64,000 nt of DNA from Candidatus Moranbacteria bacterium RIFCSPHIGHO2_01_FULL_55_24 (GTDB lineage: Bacteria > Patescibacteria > Paceibacteria > Moranbacterales > UBA1568): contig MFRW01000009.1 in assembly GCA_001786575.1 (NCBI GenBank), positions 27,265 to 91,264 on the forward strand. Reading direction: 5' to 3'. This document shows positions 21,931 to 28,780 of this stretch, one piece after another. The notes beneath the pieces were generated by a model that saw nothing but the letters and a program-made list of their open reading frames with translations, had not been told where the DNA came from and ran no database searches. The stretch's first letter is position 1, and each line of letters opens with the position of its first letter. Position numbers and translations under genes: made by a program.

Positions 21931-22674
21931 TTACAGGATGTTAATGGCTACGATAGTGACGAGAGCGGATGAGGAGAGGAGTTTCTTCATATATTCGATG
22001 AGGGATTTGTTCTTGGCGTACTTCATGCGCTTGGGGCCGATGATGGCGAGGACGCCGGTGCCTTCGTCGGTCTGGTACGGGGCCACCACCATGGCGCAGT
22101 TGGAGATCTCTCGGATCGGGTTCTCGGCGCCGATGAAGATATGGGTCTCCCCGTCCGAGAGCTTGCCTAGGAGCTGTTCCAGCTTCACATCGAGGGAATC
22201 GAGGGTTTCTACCAGGCGGCAGAGGTCGTCGATCTCGCGGAATTCCGGGTTCTCCATAAGCTCTTTCATCCCGAAGTCGTAGAACTCTTCCTTGTCGATG
22301 ATGCTGGAGACAGCGAGGTTGCCGGAGAGAGCCGAGAGGAGTTTGACAGTACTCCTGCCGAGGCGGGCCTGTTTGGCTTTCAGCACGAGGAGTTCTTTCT
22401 GAAGCTGCTGCTGTTCTGTCTTCGAAAGCGTCTCTTCCCCCATCATCTGCTCGACATAGAAGCGATAGCCCTGGTCGGTCGGGATGCGTCCGGCGGAGAC
22501 GTGCGGCTGGTACAGGTAGCCGGATTCCTCGAGTGCGACCATGTCGTTTCGGAGTGTTGCCGAGCTGACGGGGAACTGGAAGCGGTCCAGAAGCGCCTGC
22601 GATCCGACGGGAATAGCTGTTTCGGTGTAGAGCTCGACGATCGCGGACAGAACTTGCTGTTGGCGTGAGTTCAT
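21931..22674 (-). CDS. hrcA: heat-inducible repressor HrcA, short form
   Basis: 247 residues with the N-terminal winged helix (AIVELYTETAIPVGSQAL ... SSATLRNDMVALEESGYLYQPHVSAGRIPT), then a shortened GAF-like part and the C-terminal IGPKRMKYAKNKSLIEYM motif. Typical HrcA has about 340 residues, so roughly 90 residues of the middle domain are missing. HrcA binds CIRCE and represses chaperone genes; here the operator lies directly upstream of hrcA, so the gene represses itself, grpE and dnaK. Confidence 0.93.
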   Translation of the reverse strand: MNSRQQQVLSAIVELYTETAIPVGSQALLDRFQFPVSSATLRNDMVALEESGYLYQPHVSAGRIPTDQGYRFYVEQMMGEETLSKTEQQQLQKELLVLKAKQARLGRSTVKLLSALSGNLAVSSIIDKEEFYDFGMKELMENPEFREIDDLCRLVETLDSLDVKLEQLLGKLSDGETHIFIGAENPIREISNCAMVVAPYQTDEGTGVLAIIGPKRMKYAKNKSLIEYMKKLLSSSALVTIVAINIL

Positions 22675-22704
22675 GCGGATAGCTTTATATGTCTGATCAC
22701 ATTC

Positions 22705-22733
22705 AGTATAAAAAACTCTTTAGCAGTCGTCAA
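22705..22733 (-). promoter_or_regulatory. promoter of hrcA-grpE-dnaK
   Basis: TTGACG (22733-22728), 17 bp, TATACT (22710-22705). The -35 lies in the centre of the CIRCE element. Confidence 0.85.
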
Positions 22734-22746
22734 GAGCGAGTGCTAA
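22720..22746. promoter_or_regulatory. CIRCE operator (HrcA binding site)
   Basis: TTAGCAGTC, nine bases, GAGTGCTAA. It differs from the canonical inverted repeat TTAGCACTC-N9-GAGTGCTAA at one position. It covers the -35 of the hrcA promoter, so bound HrcA would block RNA polymerase. Confidence 0.93.
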
Positions 22747-22757
22747 AGAATGAGGGA

Positions 22758-22791
22758 AAAGGAAAAGGGAGTCCTTTGCGAGGGACTCCCT
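22758..22791 (-). terminator. intrinsic terminator after the gene at 22808
   Basis: Stem AGGGAGTCC (22766-22774) with GGACTCCCT (22783-22791), T-rich on the minus strand. Confidence 0.8.
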
Positions 22792-22807
22792 ATCAGGGCG
22801 CGATGCG

Positions 22808-23017
22808 CTAATTGTAGCATGGGTTCTGACAGTTGCCGCATACGTCATCGGCGTTCTTGACGTCGTTTTCGAGGACTTCTTCGAGCGCGTATGTCCGATG
22901 GACGCGCGCTTGGAGGCGACAGCAGTAGATCAGGGTGTTGGGGTTCTCCGGGCGTTCCCCTACCACTTTGTGTGTGGTAGCGGGTGCGGCGGCCGGTGCA
23001 GATGCTGCGAGTGGCAT
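22808..23017 (-). CDS. small Cys-rich protein, 69 residues
   Basis: From ATG 23017 (GAGAGGAG site) the protein has an Ala/Pro-rich N-terminus and a C-terminal part with five Cys: a CC pair near residue 32 and VCGNCQNPCYN at the end, which could bind a metal. Own promoter and terminator. No family recognised. Confidence 0.7.
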   Translation of the reverse strand: MPLAASAPAAAPATTHKVVGERPENPNTLIYCCRLQARVHRTYALEEVLENDVKNADDVCGNCQNPCYN

Positions 23018-23053
23018 AAAATCTCCTCTCTCCCTAGAAAGAACATACTCACA

Positions 23054-23082
23054 CTTATACTCCCCAAAAGGCTTTTTGTCCA
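23054..23082 (-). promoter_or_regulatory. promoter for the Cys-rich small protein
   Basis: TGGACA (23082-23077), 17 bp, TATAAG (23059-23054). Confidence 0.5.
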
Positions 23083-23083
23083 A

Positions 23084-23112
23084 TAAAAAAAAGGGAGTCA
23101 GTGACTCCCTTT
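23084..23112 (-). terminator. intrinsic terminator after the gene at 23132
   Basis: A perfect palindrome of two 11-base arms (23090-23100, 23102-23112) followed on the minus strand by eight T. Confidence 0.85.
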
Positions 23113-23131
23113 AGGATAGGCGCGATATGGC

Positions 23132-23356
23132 TTAATTGCTTTCAGCCATTCTGCGATTTTGGCGCCGGGTGGCCTTGGAACTCCCGTGGGTCGATGAATC
23201 CCGCTTTTTGCGCGGTCGGGACTTCTTGAAGAAGCGTACCAGGATTTTCTGGAGTCCGCAGCGATGCCCGAAACTTTCGGTAAGGGCCCGATGTTCTTCG
23301 AGGAAACAAGTACGATAGGACGTTACGTCGTAACGGCCTTGGATACCGAATAGCAT
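23132..23356 (-). CDS. small basic protein, 74 residues
   Basis: ATG 23356 has AAGGGAGAAC upstream. The N-terminal half is mixed; the C-terminal half is strongly basic (FFKKSRPRKKRDSS ... TRRQNRR), which suggests nucleic-acid or ribosome binding. It follows another small basic protein gene and ends in a terminator. No family recognised. Confidence 0.6.
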   Translation of the reverse strand: MLFGIQGRYDVTSYRTCFLEEHRALTESFGHRCGLQKILVRFFKKSRPRKKRDSSTHGSSKATRRQNRRMAESN

Positions 23357-23377
23357 AAAGTTCTCCCTTTTGTGGGT

Positions 23378-23593
23378 TTACTTCTTGCGTTGCGATTTCC
23401 TCTTCCTGCTCCGGATGCGGAGCGATCGTTTTTGTTTTCCGAGAGATATCTTGGCGGAAGGAAGCTTGGGCCTCCTCGGCCGTGAGAACGGACCACTTCC
23501 TTCGTGGCTTAAAAGTGGGAAAAGTGCTCCTCCTAGAGAGTGGAACATGTTGCGGAAAAATCCGCCAAAAAGAGATCGAAACGTAATGAACAC
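23378..23593 (-). CDS. small basic protein, 71 residues, GTG start uncertain
   Basis: The frame opens at GTG 23593 with AAAGGGGG directly in front, closer than usual, so an ATG at 23548 (Met16) is also possible. The protein is basic throughout, with a KR-rich tail (RSRKRKSQRKK) like that of the next gene. It lies 32 bp after yidD in the same direction. Unknown. Confidence 0.45.
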   Translation of the reverse strand: MFITFRSLFGGFFRNMFHSLGGALFPLLSHEGSGPFSRPRRPKLPSAKISLGKQKRSLRIRSRKRKSQRKK

Positions 23594-23625
23594 CCCCTTT
23601 CTCTGACTAGATTGTGAATGAACGG

Positions 23626-23862
23626 TTACGGGACGGGATCATAGCCTCCGGCGTGCCACGGATGGCACTTCAGAATCCGCCTGATACCCATACTGCTCCC
23701 GCGCATGACGCCATACTTCTCGATGGCCTCATACGTGTAAGCGCTACAGGTCGGATGGAAACGGCAAAAGCGCTGCCCGGTAAGCGCTCCTATGACTCCG
23801 TGATCGAACGAGAGAGTCTTCTGGTAAACAACGATGAGAAACAAGAGGATTTTTTTGAGCAC
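23626..23862 (-). CDS. yidD: membrane insertion efficiency factor YidD
   Basis: 78 residues from GTG 23862, chosen because the YidD alignment starts there (LLFLIVVYQKTLS) and AGAGG lies upstream; the open frame beyond is antisense to corA. The conserved core CRFHPTCSAYTYEAIEKYG and the C-terminal KCHPWHAGGYDPVP are unmistakable. YidD helps YidC insert membrane proteins. The usual neighbours (rnpA, rpmH, yidC) are not here. Confidence 0.92.
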   Translation of the reverse strand: MLKKILLFLIVVYQKTLSFDHGVIGALTGQRFCRFHPTCSAYTYEAIEKYGVMRGSSMGIRRILKCHPWHAGGYDPVP

Positions 23863-23903
23863 ACTTTGAGGATATTCCTCTGCCCTGCCTCTTGTCAATC
23901 TTT

Positions 23904-23932
23904 TTGTCAATGGGTTTTCCGGCTGGTATACT
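23904..23932 (+). promoter_or_regulatory. promoter of corA
   Basis: TTGTCA (23904-23909), 17 bp, TATACT (23927-23932) with TGG before the -10. Confidence 0.75.
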
Positions 23933-23979
23933 GAAGAGGACTTCCCGGGGAGGGAGGGATTTTCAATACCGAAACACAC

Positions 23980-24888
23980 ATGCAAACCATCGAACACAAG
24001 AAGATCACGTGGATCGATTTTGAGGATATCTCGCAGGACGACATCATGTACCTGCAGGAGAACTTCAATATCCACCCGCTGGCGATCGAAGAGCTCGTCA
24101 CTCCTTCGTATCAGCCGAAAGTGGTCCAGTACGAGAACTGCCTGTTCCTTTCTATCCATATTCCCCTCTTCGATGTGGAGCACCGGACGACGTACCCGGG
24201 CGAGCTCGATATCATCCTGACCGGGGAGCACCTCATCACGAGCCACAAGCGCGATATCTACCAGCTCGGGAAGTTCTTCCAGGAATTGGAAAAGAGCGAA
24301 GGCAAACGCCGTCTGTATCTGGAGGCCACTCCGGCGCATCTCCTCTACCGCCTGATCGAGATCCTGCTCGACTCCTCTTTCCCGCGGCTCAATCGCATCT
24401 CCGAGAAGCTGGACTTCATCGAGAGCCAGGTCTTCGCCGAGAAAGAGAAAGAGATGGTGTTCGAGATCTCCGTCCTGAAGCGCGATATCCTGAACTTCCG
24501 CCGGACGCTCAAGCCCCAGCGCTCCATCATCCAGTCGATCGTCCAGAAGGAACACCCTTTCATCCCGCAAGAGACCAAGATCTACTTCGAGGACCTGATC
24601 GGCACCAACATCCGTCTGTGGAACATCCTGGAGAGCCAGAAGGAGACGATCGAGGCGCTCGAAGCGACGAACAACTCGCTCCTCTCGAACAAGCTCGACC
24701 TCACCATGAAGGTGCTCACCATCTTTTCCGCCATCATGCTCCCGATGACCGCCTACTCCAACATGCTGGCCATGAGCGCGCGTATCCCCTTCGGGGACAA
24801 TCCGAACGCCTTCTGGATCCATGTCGGATTCATGGCGCTCTTGTCGATCATCACGATGACCGTGTTCCGTATTAAGAAATGGCTGTAA
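23980..24888 (+). CDS. CorA-family divalent cation transporter with altered GMN motif
   Basis: 302 residues: a cytoplasmic alpha/beta domain, a long stalk helix at about 200-245, and two membrane helices at about 245-263 and 279-297 with a basic C-terminus (RIKKWL), as in CorA. The signature GMN after the first membrane helix is not present; the aligned residues are Ala264-Met265-Ser266. That loop selects the hydrated Mg ion in CorA, so transport selectivity may differ; such GMN variants are seen in ZntB-like members (GVN, GIN), but AMS is further away. No gene symbol is given because of this. Confidence 0.85.
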   Translation: MQTIEHKKITWIDFEDISQDDIMYLQENFNIHPLAIEELVTPSYQPKVVQYENCLFLSIHIPLFDVEHRTTYPGELDIILTGEHLITSHKRDIYQLGKFFQELEKSEGKRRLYLEATPAHLLYRLIEILLDSSFPRLNRISEKLDFIESQVFAEKEKEMVFEISVLKRDILNFRRTLKPQRSIIQSIVQKEHPFIPQETKIYFEDLIGTNIRLWNILESQKETIEALEATNNSLLSNKLDLTMKVLTIFSAIMLPMTAYSNMLAMSARIPFGDNPNAFWIHVGFMALLSIITMTVFRIKKWL

Positions 24889-24896
24889 TTCCTGTT

Positions 24897-26315
24897 ATGC
24901 TCTCGTTCTACAACACCCTTTCCAAAAAGAAAGAAGAATTCATCCCTCTCAATCCCGGCAAAGTCGGGATGTATGTCTGCGGTCCGACGGTCTATGACTA
25001 CGCCCATATCGGCAATCTGCGGGCCTATGTCTTTTCTGATACCCTGCGGCGCGTCTTGGAAGACGCCGGGTACGAGGTGCGCATGATCAAGAACATCACC
25101 GATGTCGGCCACCTGACCGCCGACGATATCGCCCAGGGCGACCAGGGCGAGGACAAGATCGCCAAGAAGGCGCTTGCCGAGAAGAAGACTCCCGAAGACA
25201 TCGCTACCTTCTATGCCGACTACTTCTTCGCGGCCGAAAACCGGCTGAACATCCTGCCTGCGCATTTCTTCCCGACCGCTACCGCGCATATTCCGCAGAT
25301 CATCCGCCTGATCGAAGAGCTGATCGCCAAGGGCCACGCTTATGAGAAGAATGGCAATGTGTTCTATGATGTGACGAGCTTTCCTGCCTACGGGAAACTC
25401 TCCGGCAATACCCTGGAACAGCTCAAAGTCGGCGCGCGCCTGGAGGAACACCCTGACAAGCGGAACCCATGGGACTTCGCGCTCTGGCTCAAGGCGCCCG
25501 AGGGCCATCTGATGCGCTGGGCTTCGCCCTGGAGCGAGGGTTACCCCGGCTGGCACATCGAGTGCAGCGCTATGGCGCTCGAGTATCTGGGGACGACGTT
25601 CGACATCCACACCGGCGGCGAAGACCATATTTTCCCTCACCATGAGGCCGAGATCGCCCAGTCCGAAGGCGCCACCGGAGTCCCGTTCGCCAGATATTTC
25701 ATGCACGTGCGGCATATGCTCGTGGACGGCGAGAAGATGTCCAAATCCAAAGGGAATTTCTATACGTTGGAAGACGTCATAGAGCGCGGCTACAGCCCGA
25801 TGGATTTCCGTTTGATGCTTCTCGGCGCTCACTATCGGAGCCAGATGAACTTCACCTGGGCGGCGCTCGACCAAGCGATGAAGAATCGACGATCCTTCCG
25901 CGTTGCCAAGGAACGGCTCCTGGGGAGCGAGGTGGTTATGGATGCGGAAGGTTTCGATGGCAAGGAATACGTCGAACGCATCCGTACAGCGCTCCAGGAT
26001 GATCTCAACACGCCGGAAGCTCTCGCTATCGCTCTGGAATTCGCCAAGAGTCTGAACACCGCTCTCGATACGAAACAGCCGCTCTCGCTCGAAGGTCTCG
26101 CCAATGCCTGGGAGACGATCTACAATCTTTTCGGCCTCCAAGACGAGGCGGCCCAGGTAGAGGTTCCGGAAGAAGTGAAGCAGCTGGCCGAAGACCGCAT
26201 CCGGGCCCGCGAAGAAGGCCGCTACGCGGACGCCGATGCCCTGCGGAACGAGATCGGCGACAAAGGATTCGTTATCGAGGATCGCCCCGGCGGCTATACC
26301 CTCCACAAGGCCTGA
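24897..26315 (+). CDS. cysS: cysteinyl-tRNA synthetase
   Basis: 472 residues from ATG 24897, eight bases after corA; an in-frame ATG at 24879 would overlap corA. Class I motifs are clear: the HIGH-like HIGN in VYDYAHIGNLRAY, the KMSKS in EKMSKSKGN, and zinc ligands CGPT near 28, Cys in WHIECSAMALEYLG, and HIFPHHEAE. It charges tRNA-Cys. It is probably read together with corA. Confidence 0.97.
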   Translation: MLSFYNTLSKKKEEFIPLNPGKVGMYVCGPTVYDYAHIGNLRAYVFSDTLRRVLEDAGYEVRMIKNITDVGHLTADDIAQGDQGEDKIAKKALAEKKTPEDIATFYADYFFAAENRLNILPAHFFPTATAHIPQIIRLIEELIAKGHAYEKNGNVFYDVTSFPAYGKLSGNTLEQLKVGARLEEHPDKRNPWDFALWLKAPEGHLMRWASPWSEGYPGWHIECSAMALEYLGTTFDIHTGGEDHIFPHHEAEIAQSEGATGVPFARYFMHVRHMLVDGEKMSKSKGNFYTLEDVIERGYSPMDFRLMLLGAHYRSQMNFTWAALDQAMKNRRSFRVAKERLLGSEVVMDAEGFDGKEYVERIRTALQDDLNTPEALAIALEFAKSLNTALDTKQPLSLEGLANAWETIYNLFGLQDEAAQVEVPEEVKQLAEDRIRAREEGRYADADALRNEIGDKGFVIEDRPGGYTLHKA

Positions 26316-26337
26316 ATAAAGGTCTCTTTCCGGGCGC

Positions 26338-26365
26338 TTGAACTCTCGCTCCTGTCTGGTATAAT
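26338..26365 (+). promoter_or_regulatory. promoter of dnaB-recR
   Basis: TTGAAC (26338-26343), 16 bp, TATAAT (26360-26365) with TGG before the -10. No Shine-Dalgarno site lies between it and ATG 26393. Confidence 0.8.
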
Positions 26366-26392
26366 GGGGAATCTGAATAGCTGTCTCTTTCT

Positions 26393-27754
26393 ATGGCCAA
26401 ATCGAAGGTCCAGGACCACGTCCGCATCCCACCGCAGAACATCGAAGCCGAGACTTCCGTCTTGGGCTCTCTCATGCTGGACAAGGACTCGATCATCAAG
26501 GTAGCAGACCTTCTCAAGGTCGGTGACTTCTACAAGGATGACCACAACGCGATCTACGAGACCATGCTGGCTCTCTACGAGGAGCGTGAACCGATCGATG
26601 TCTTGTCGCTTGCGAACCGTCTCGAGGAAAAAAGCCAACTGGAGCGCATCGGCGGGTCGAGCTATCTGGCCTCTCTCGTGAACTCCGTCCCTTCGGCGAC
26701 GAACGTGTCTCACTATGCCAAGGTCGTCCAGAAGAAGGCTCTCTTGCGCCGCCTCATCGGCGCGGCCAGCGAAATCGTCGAGATGGGATATGACGAAAGC
26801 GAAGACGTGCAGAAGGTCTTGGATGAAGCCGAGCAGAAACTCTTCGCTATTTCCCAGAAGTACATCAAGCAGGATTTCGTGCCGATCAAGTCCATCCTGG
26901 AAGTCGCCTTCAACCGCATCGACGAGCTCCACAAGGGAGACCATTCCTTCCGCGGTGTCCCGACCCAGTTTCCGGATCTGGACAATCTCTTGGCCGGCCT
27001 CCAGAAGTCCGACCTTATCATCCTGGCCGCCCGCCCGTCCGTGGGTAAGACCACCTTCGCGCTCGATATCGCCCGTCAGGTAGGTGTCCATTCCAAAGTC
27101 CCGGTCGGCATCTTCTCTCTCGAAATGGGTTCCGACCAGCTGGTCGACCGCATGATCGCGGCCCAGGCCGGCGTAGACCTCTGGCGCTTGCGTACCGGCA
27201 AGCTCTCGAGTGAAGGCCCGAACAACGACTTCGAGCGGATTTCCGATGCGATGGGCGTCCTGGCCCAGGCCCCTATTTTCATCGACGACACCGGCTCGCT
27301 CAACATCCTGGAGATGCGCACGATGGCGCGTCGCCTCCAGGCCGAGCACAACCTGGGTCTCATCATCGTCGACTACCTCCAGCTCATGGAGGGACGCTCG
27401 CGCTCCGGTGACAACCGCGTCCAGGAAATTTCCGAGATCTCCCGCGGCCTGAAACAGCTGGCGCGCGAATTGAATATCCCGATCATCGCCCTTTCCCAGC
27501 TCTCACGTGCCGTAGAATCCCGCCCTGACCAGATGCCGAAGCTTTCCGACTTGCGCGAATCCGGCTCTATCGAACAGGACGCGGACGTCGTGATGTTCCT
27601 CTACCGCGAAGACCGCGTGAGGCCGGATACTCCGAATAAGAACATCGCCGATATCATCATCGCCAAGCATCGTAACGGTCCCGTGGGCAAGATCCAGCTC
27701 TACTTCGAAGACAACTCTACGACCTTCAAGTCGCTCGAGAAAATCCATTCATAA
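26393..27754 (+). CDS. dnaB: replicative DNA helicase DnaB
   Basis: 453 residues: N-terminal helical domain (PPQNIEAETSVLGSLMLD), linker helix, and RecA-like C-terminal domain with Walker A ARPSVGKTT near 205-213, Walker B LIIVDYLQLM near 325, and the SQLSRAVE-R-x-D-Q-M-P-K-LSDLRESGSIEQDAD block. No intein. It unwinds DNA at the fork. recR follows after 6 bp. Confidence 0.97.
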   Translation: MAKSKVQDHVRIPPQNIEAETSVLGSLMLDKDSIIKVADLLKVGDFYKDDHNAIYETMLALYEEREPIDVLSLANRLEEKSQLERIGGSSYLASLVNSVPSATNVSHYAKVVQKKALLRRLIGAASEIVEMGYDESEDVQKVLDEAEQKLFAISQKYIKQDFVPIKSILEVAFNRIDELHKGDHSFRGVPTQFPDLDNLLAGLQKSDLIILAARPSVGKTTFALDIARQVGVHSKVPVGIFSLEMGSDQLVDRMIAAQAGVDLWRLRTGKLSSEGPNNDFERISDAMGVLAQAPIFIDDTGSLNILEMRTMARRLQAEHNLGLIIVDYLQLMEGRSRSGDNRVQEISEISRGLKQLARELNIPIIALSQLSRAVESRPDQMPKLSDLRESGSIEQDADVVMFLYREDRVRPDTPNKNIADIIIAKHRNGPVGKIQLYFEDNSTTFKSLEKIHS

Positions 27755-27760
27755 AACAAA

Positions 27761-28357
27761 ATGGCTCTCTATCCGAAAGCGTTCCAATCGCTCATCGCGC
27801 ATTTTTCTTCCTTGCCCTCCGTCGGTCCGAAGATGGCCGAGCGCGTCGTGCTCTATCTTTTCAAGCAAGACCCGGGGAAGCTCCAGGACTTCGCCGAGAG
27901 TTTCGAAGCGCTCCAGGAACTCAAGAGCTGCAAGCGCTGCTTCCATATCGCTGAAGGCGAGCTCTGCAGTATCTGTCAGGATGCCAAGCGCGAACAGTCC
28001 ATCATCTGTCTCGTTGAAGAGCCTCTGGATGTCATCGCGATCGAACGGACCGGAGCGTACCACGGCCTCTACCATGTGCTCGGAGGGGTCATCGAAAGCG
28101 GGAAGAACGAGACGAACGGCCACCTGCGCGTGAGCGAGCTCCTACAGCGCGTTTCGGACGAGGGTACGGAAGAGGTAGTGCTTGCGACCAATCCGACCAC
28201 CGAAGGCGATCTGACGGCCCTGTATATCAAGAAAAAGCTCGAGCCGACCGGAGTCAAAGTGACCCGCATCGCCCGCGGCCTCGCTACCGGCGGGGACATC
28301 GAATATGCGGATGAGCTGACTCTCTCTTCCGCCCTGACGAACCGGAGGCAGATCTGA
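27761..28357 (+). CDS. recR: recombination protein RecR
   Basis: 198 residues: helix-hairpin-helix (LPSVGPKMAERVVLYL), a C4 zinc finger (CKRCFHIAEGELCSIC), and a Toprim domain starting IICLVEEPLDVIAIE, ending in ARGLATGGDIEYADELTL. RecR works with RecO/RecF in loading RecA at gaps. It is translated after dnaB with 6 bp between. Confidence 0.97.
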   Translation: MALYPKAFQSLIAHFSSLPSVGPKMAERVVLYLFKQDPGKLQDFAESFEALQELKSCKRCFHIAEGELCSICQDAKREQSIICLVEEPLDVIAIERTGAYHGLYHVLGGVIESGKNETNGHLRVSELLQRVSDEGTEEVVLATNPTTEGDLTALYIKKKLEPTGVKVTRIARGLATGGDIEYADELTLSSALTNRRQI

Positions 28358-28367
28358 ATGGAAAAAG

Positions 28368-28396
28368 AAAAAGGACCCTTTTCGGGGTCCTTTTTT
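28368..28396. terminator. bidirectional terminator between recR and rplU
   Basis: Stem GGACCC (28373-28378) with GGGTCC (28385-28390), extended by A-run and T-run on the two sides. Confidence 0.88.
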
Positions 28397-28399
28397 GAT

Positions 28400-28717
28400 T
28401 TAGGCGGAAATCTTGGTGATCTCGAGCTCTGTGAATGGCTGGCGATGGCCGAAGCGCACCAGATAGCGCTTCTTCGGCTTGTGCTTGATACCCTTCACTT
28501 TATCGTGGCGGCCATGGGAGAGGATTTTGGCCTCGACAGCCGCCTTCTCGAGGACCGGCATACCGACCTCGACGCTTTTCTCATCACCGACAAACAGGGT
28601 TTCCAGCTTGAGCGTAGAACCTGCTTCCAAGGCGAGTTTCTCTACCTTGATCTTGTCGCCTTCTGCGACTTTGTATTGTTTTCCACCTGTACGGATTACC
28701 GCGATCATATGTGTCAT
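28400..28717 (-). CDS. rplU: 50S ribosomal protein L21
   Basis: 105 residues: IAVIRTGGKQYKVAEGD at the start and the KPKKRYLVRFGHRQPFTELEI tail are the L21 signature. ATG 28717 or the in-frame ATG 28708 could be used; neither has a Shine-Dalgarno site. Its usual neighbour rpmA is 14 kb away in the other orientation. It has its own strong promoter. Confidence 0.96.
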   Translation of the reverse strand: MTHMIAVIRTGGKQYKVAEGDKIKVEKLALEAGSTLKLETLFVGDEKSVEVGMPVLEKAAVEAKILSHGRHDKVKGIKHKPKKRYLVRFGHRQPFTELEITKISA

Positions 28718-28740
28718 AGAAGCAAAATTGATACTTAGAG

Positions 28741-28769
28741 AGTATACGGGAATTCCCGGTTCCTGTCAA
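28741..28769 (-). promoter_or_regulatory. promoter of rplU with palindromic spacer
   Basis: TTGACA (28769-28764), 17 bp, TATACT (28746-28741). The spacer contains the 12-base perfect palindrome CGGGAATTCCCG (28747-28758), a possible operator. Confidence 0.8.
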
Positions 28770-28780
28770 CAAATCCCCGC

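Noticed and set aside
24753..26306. Minus-strand frame of 517 codons opposite cysS
   Set aside because: cysS is complete with HIGH and KMSKS motifs on the plus strand.
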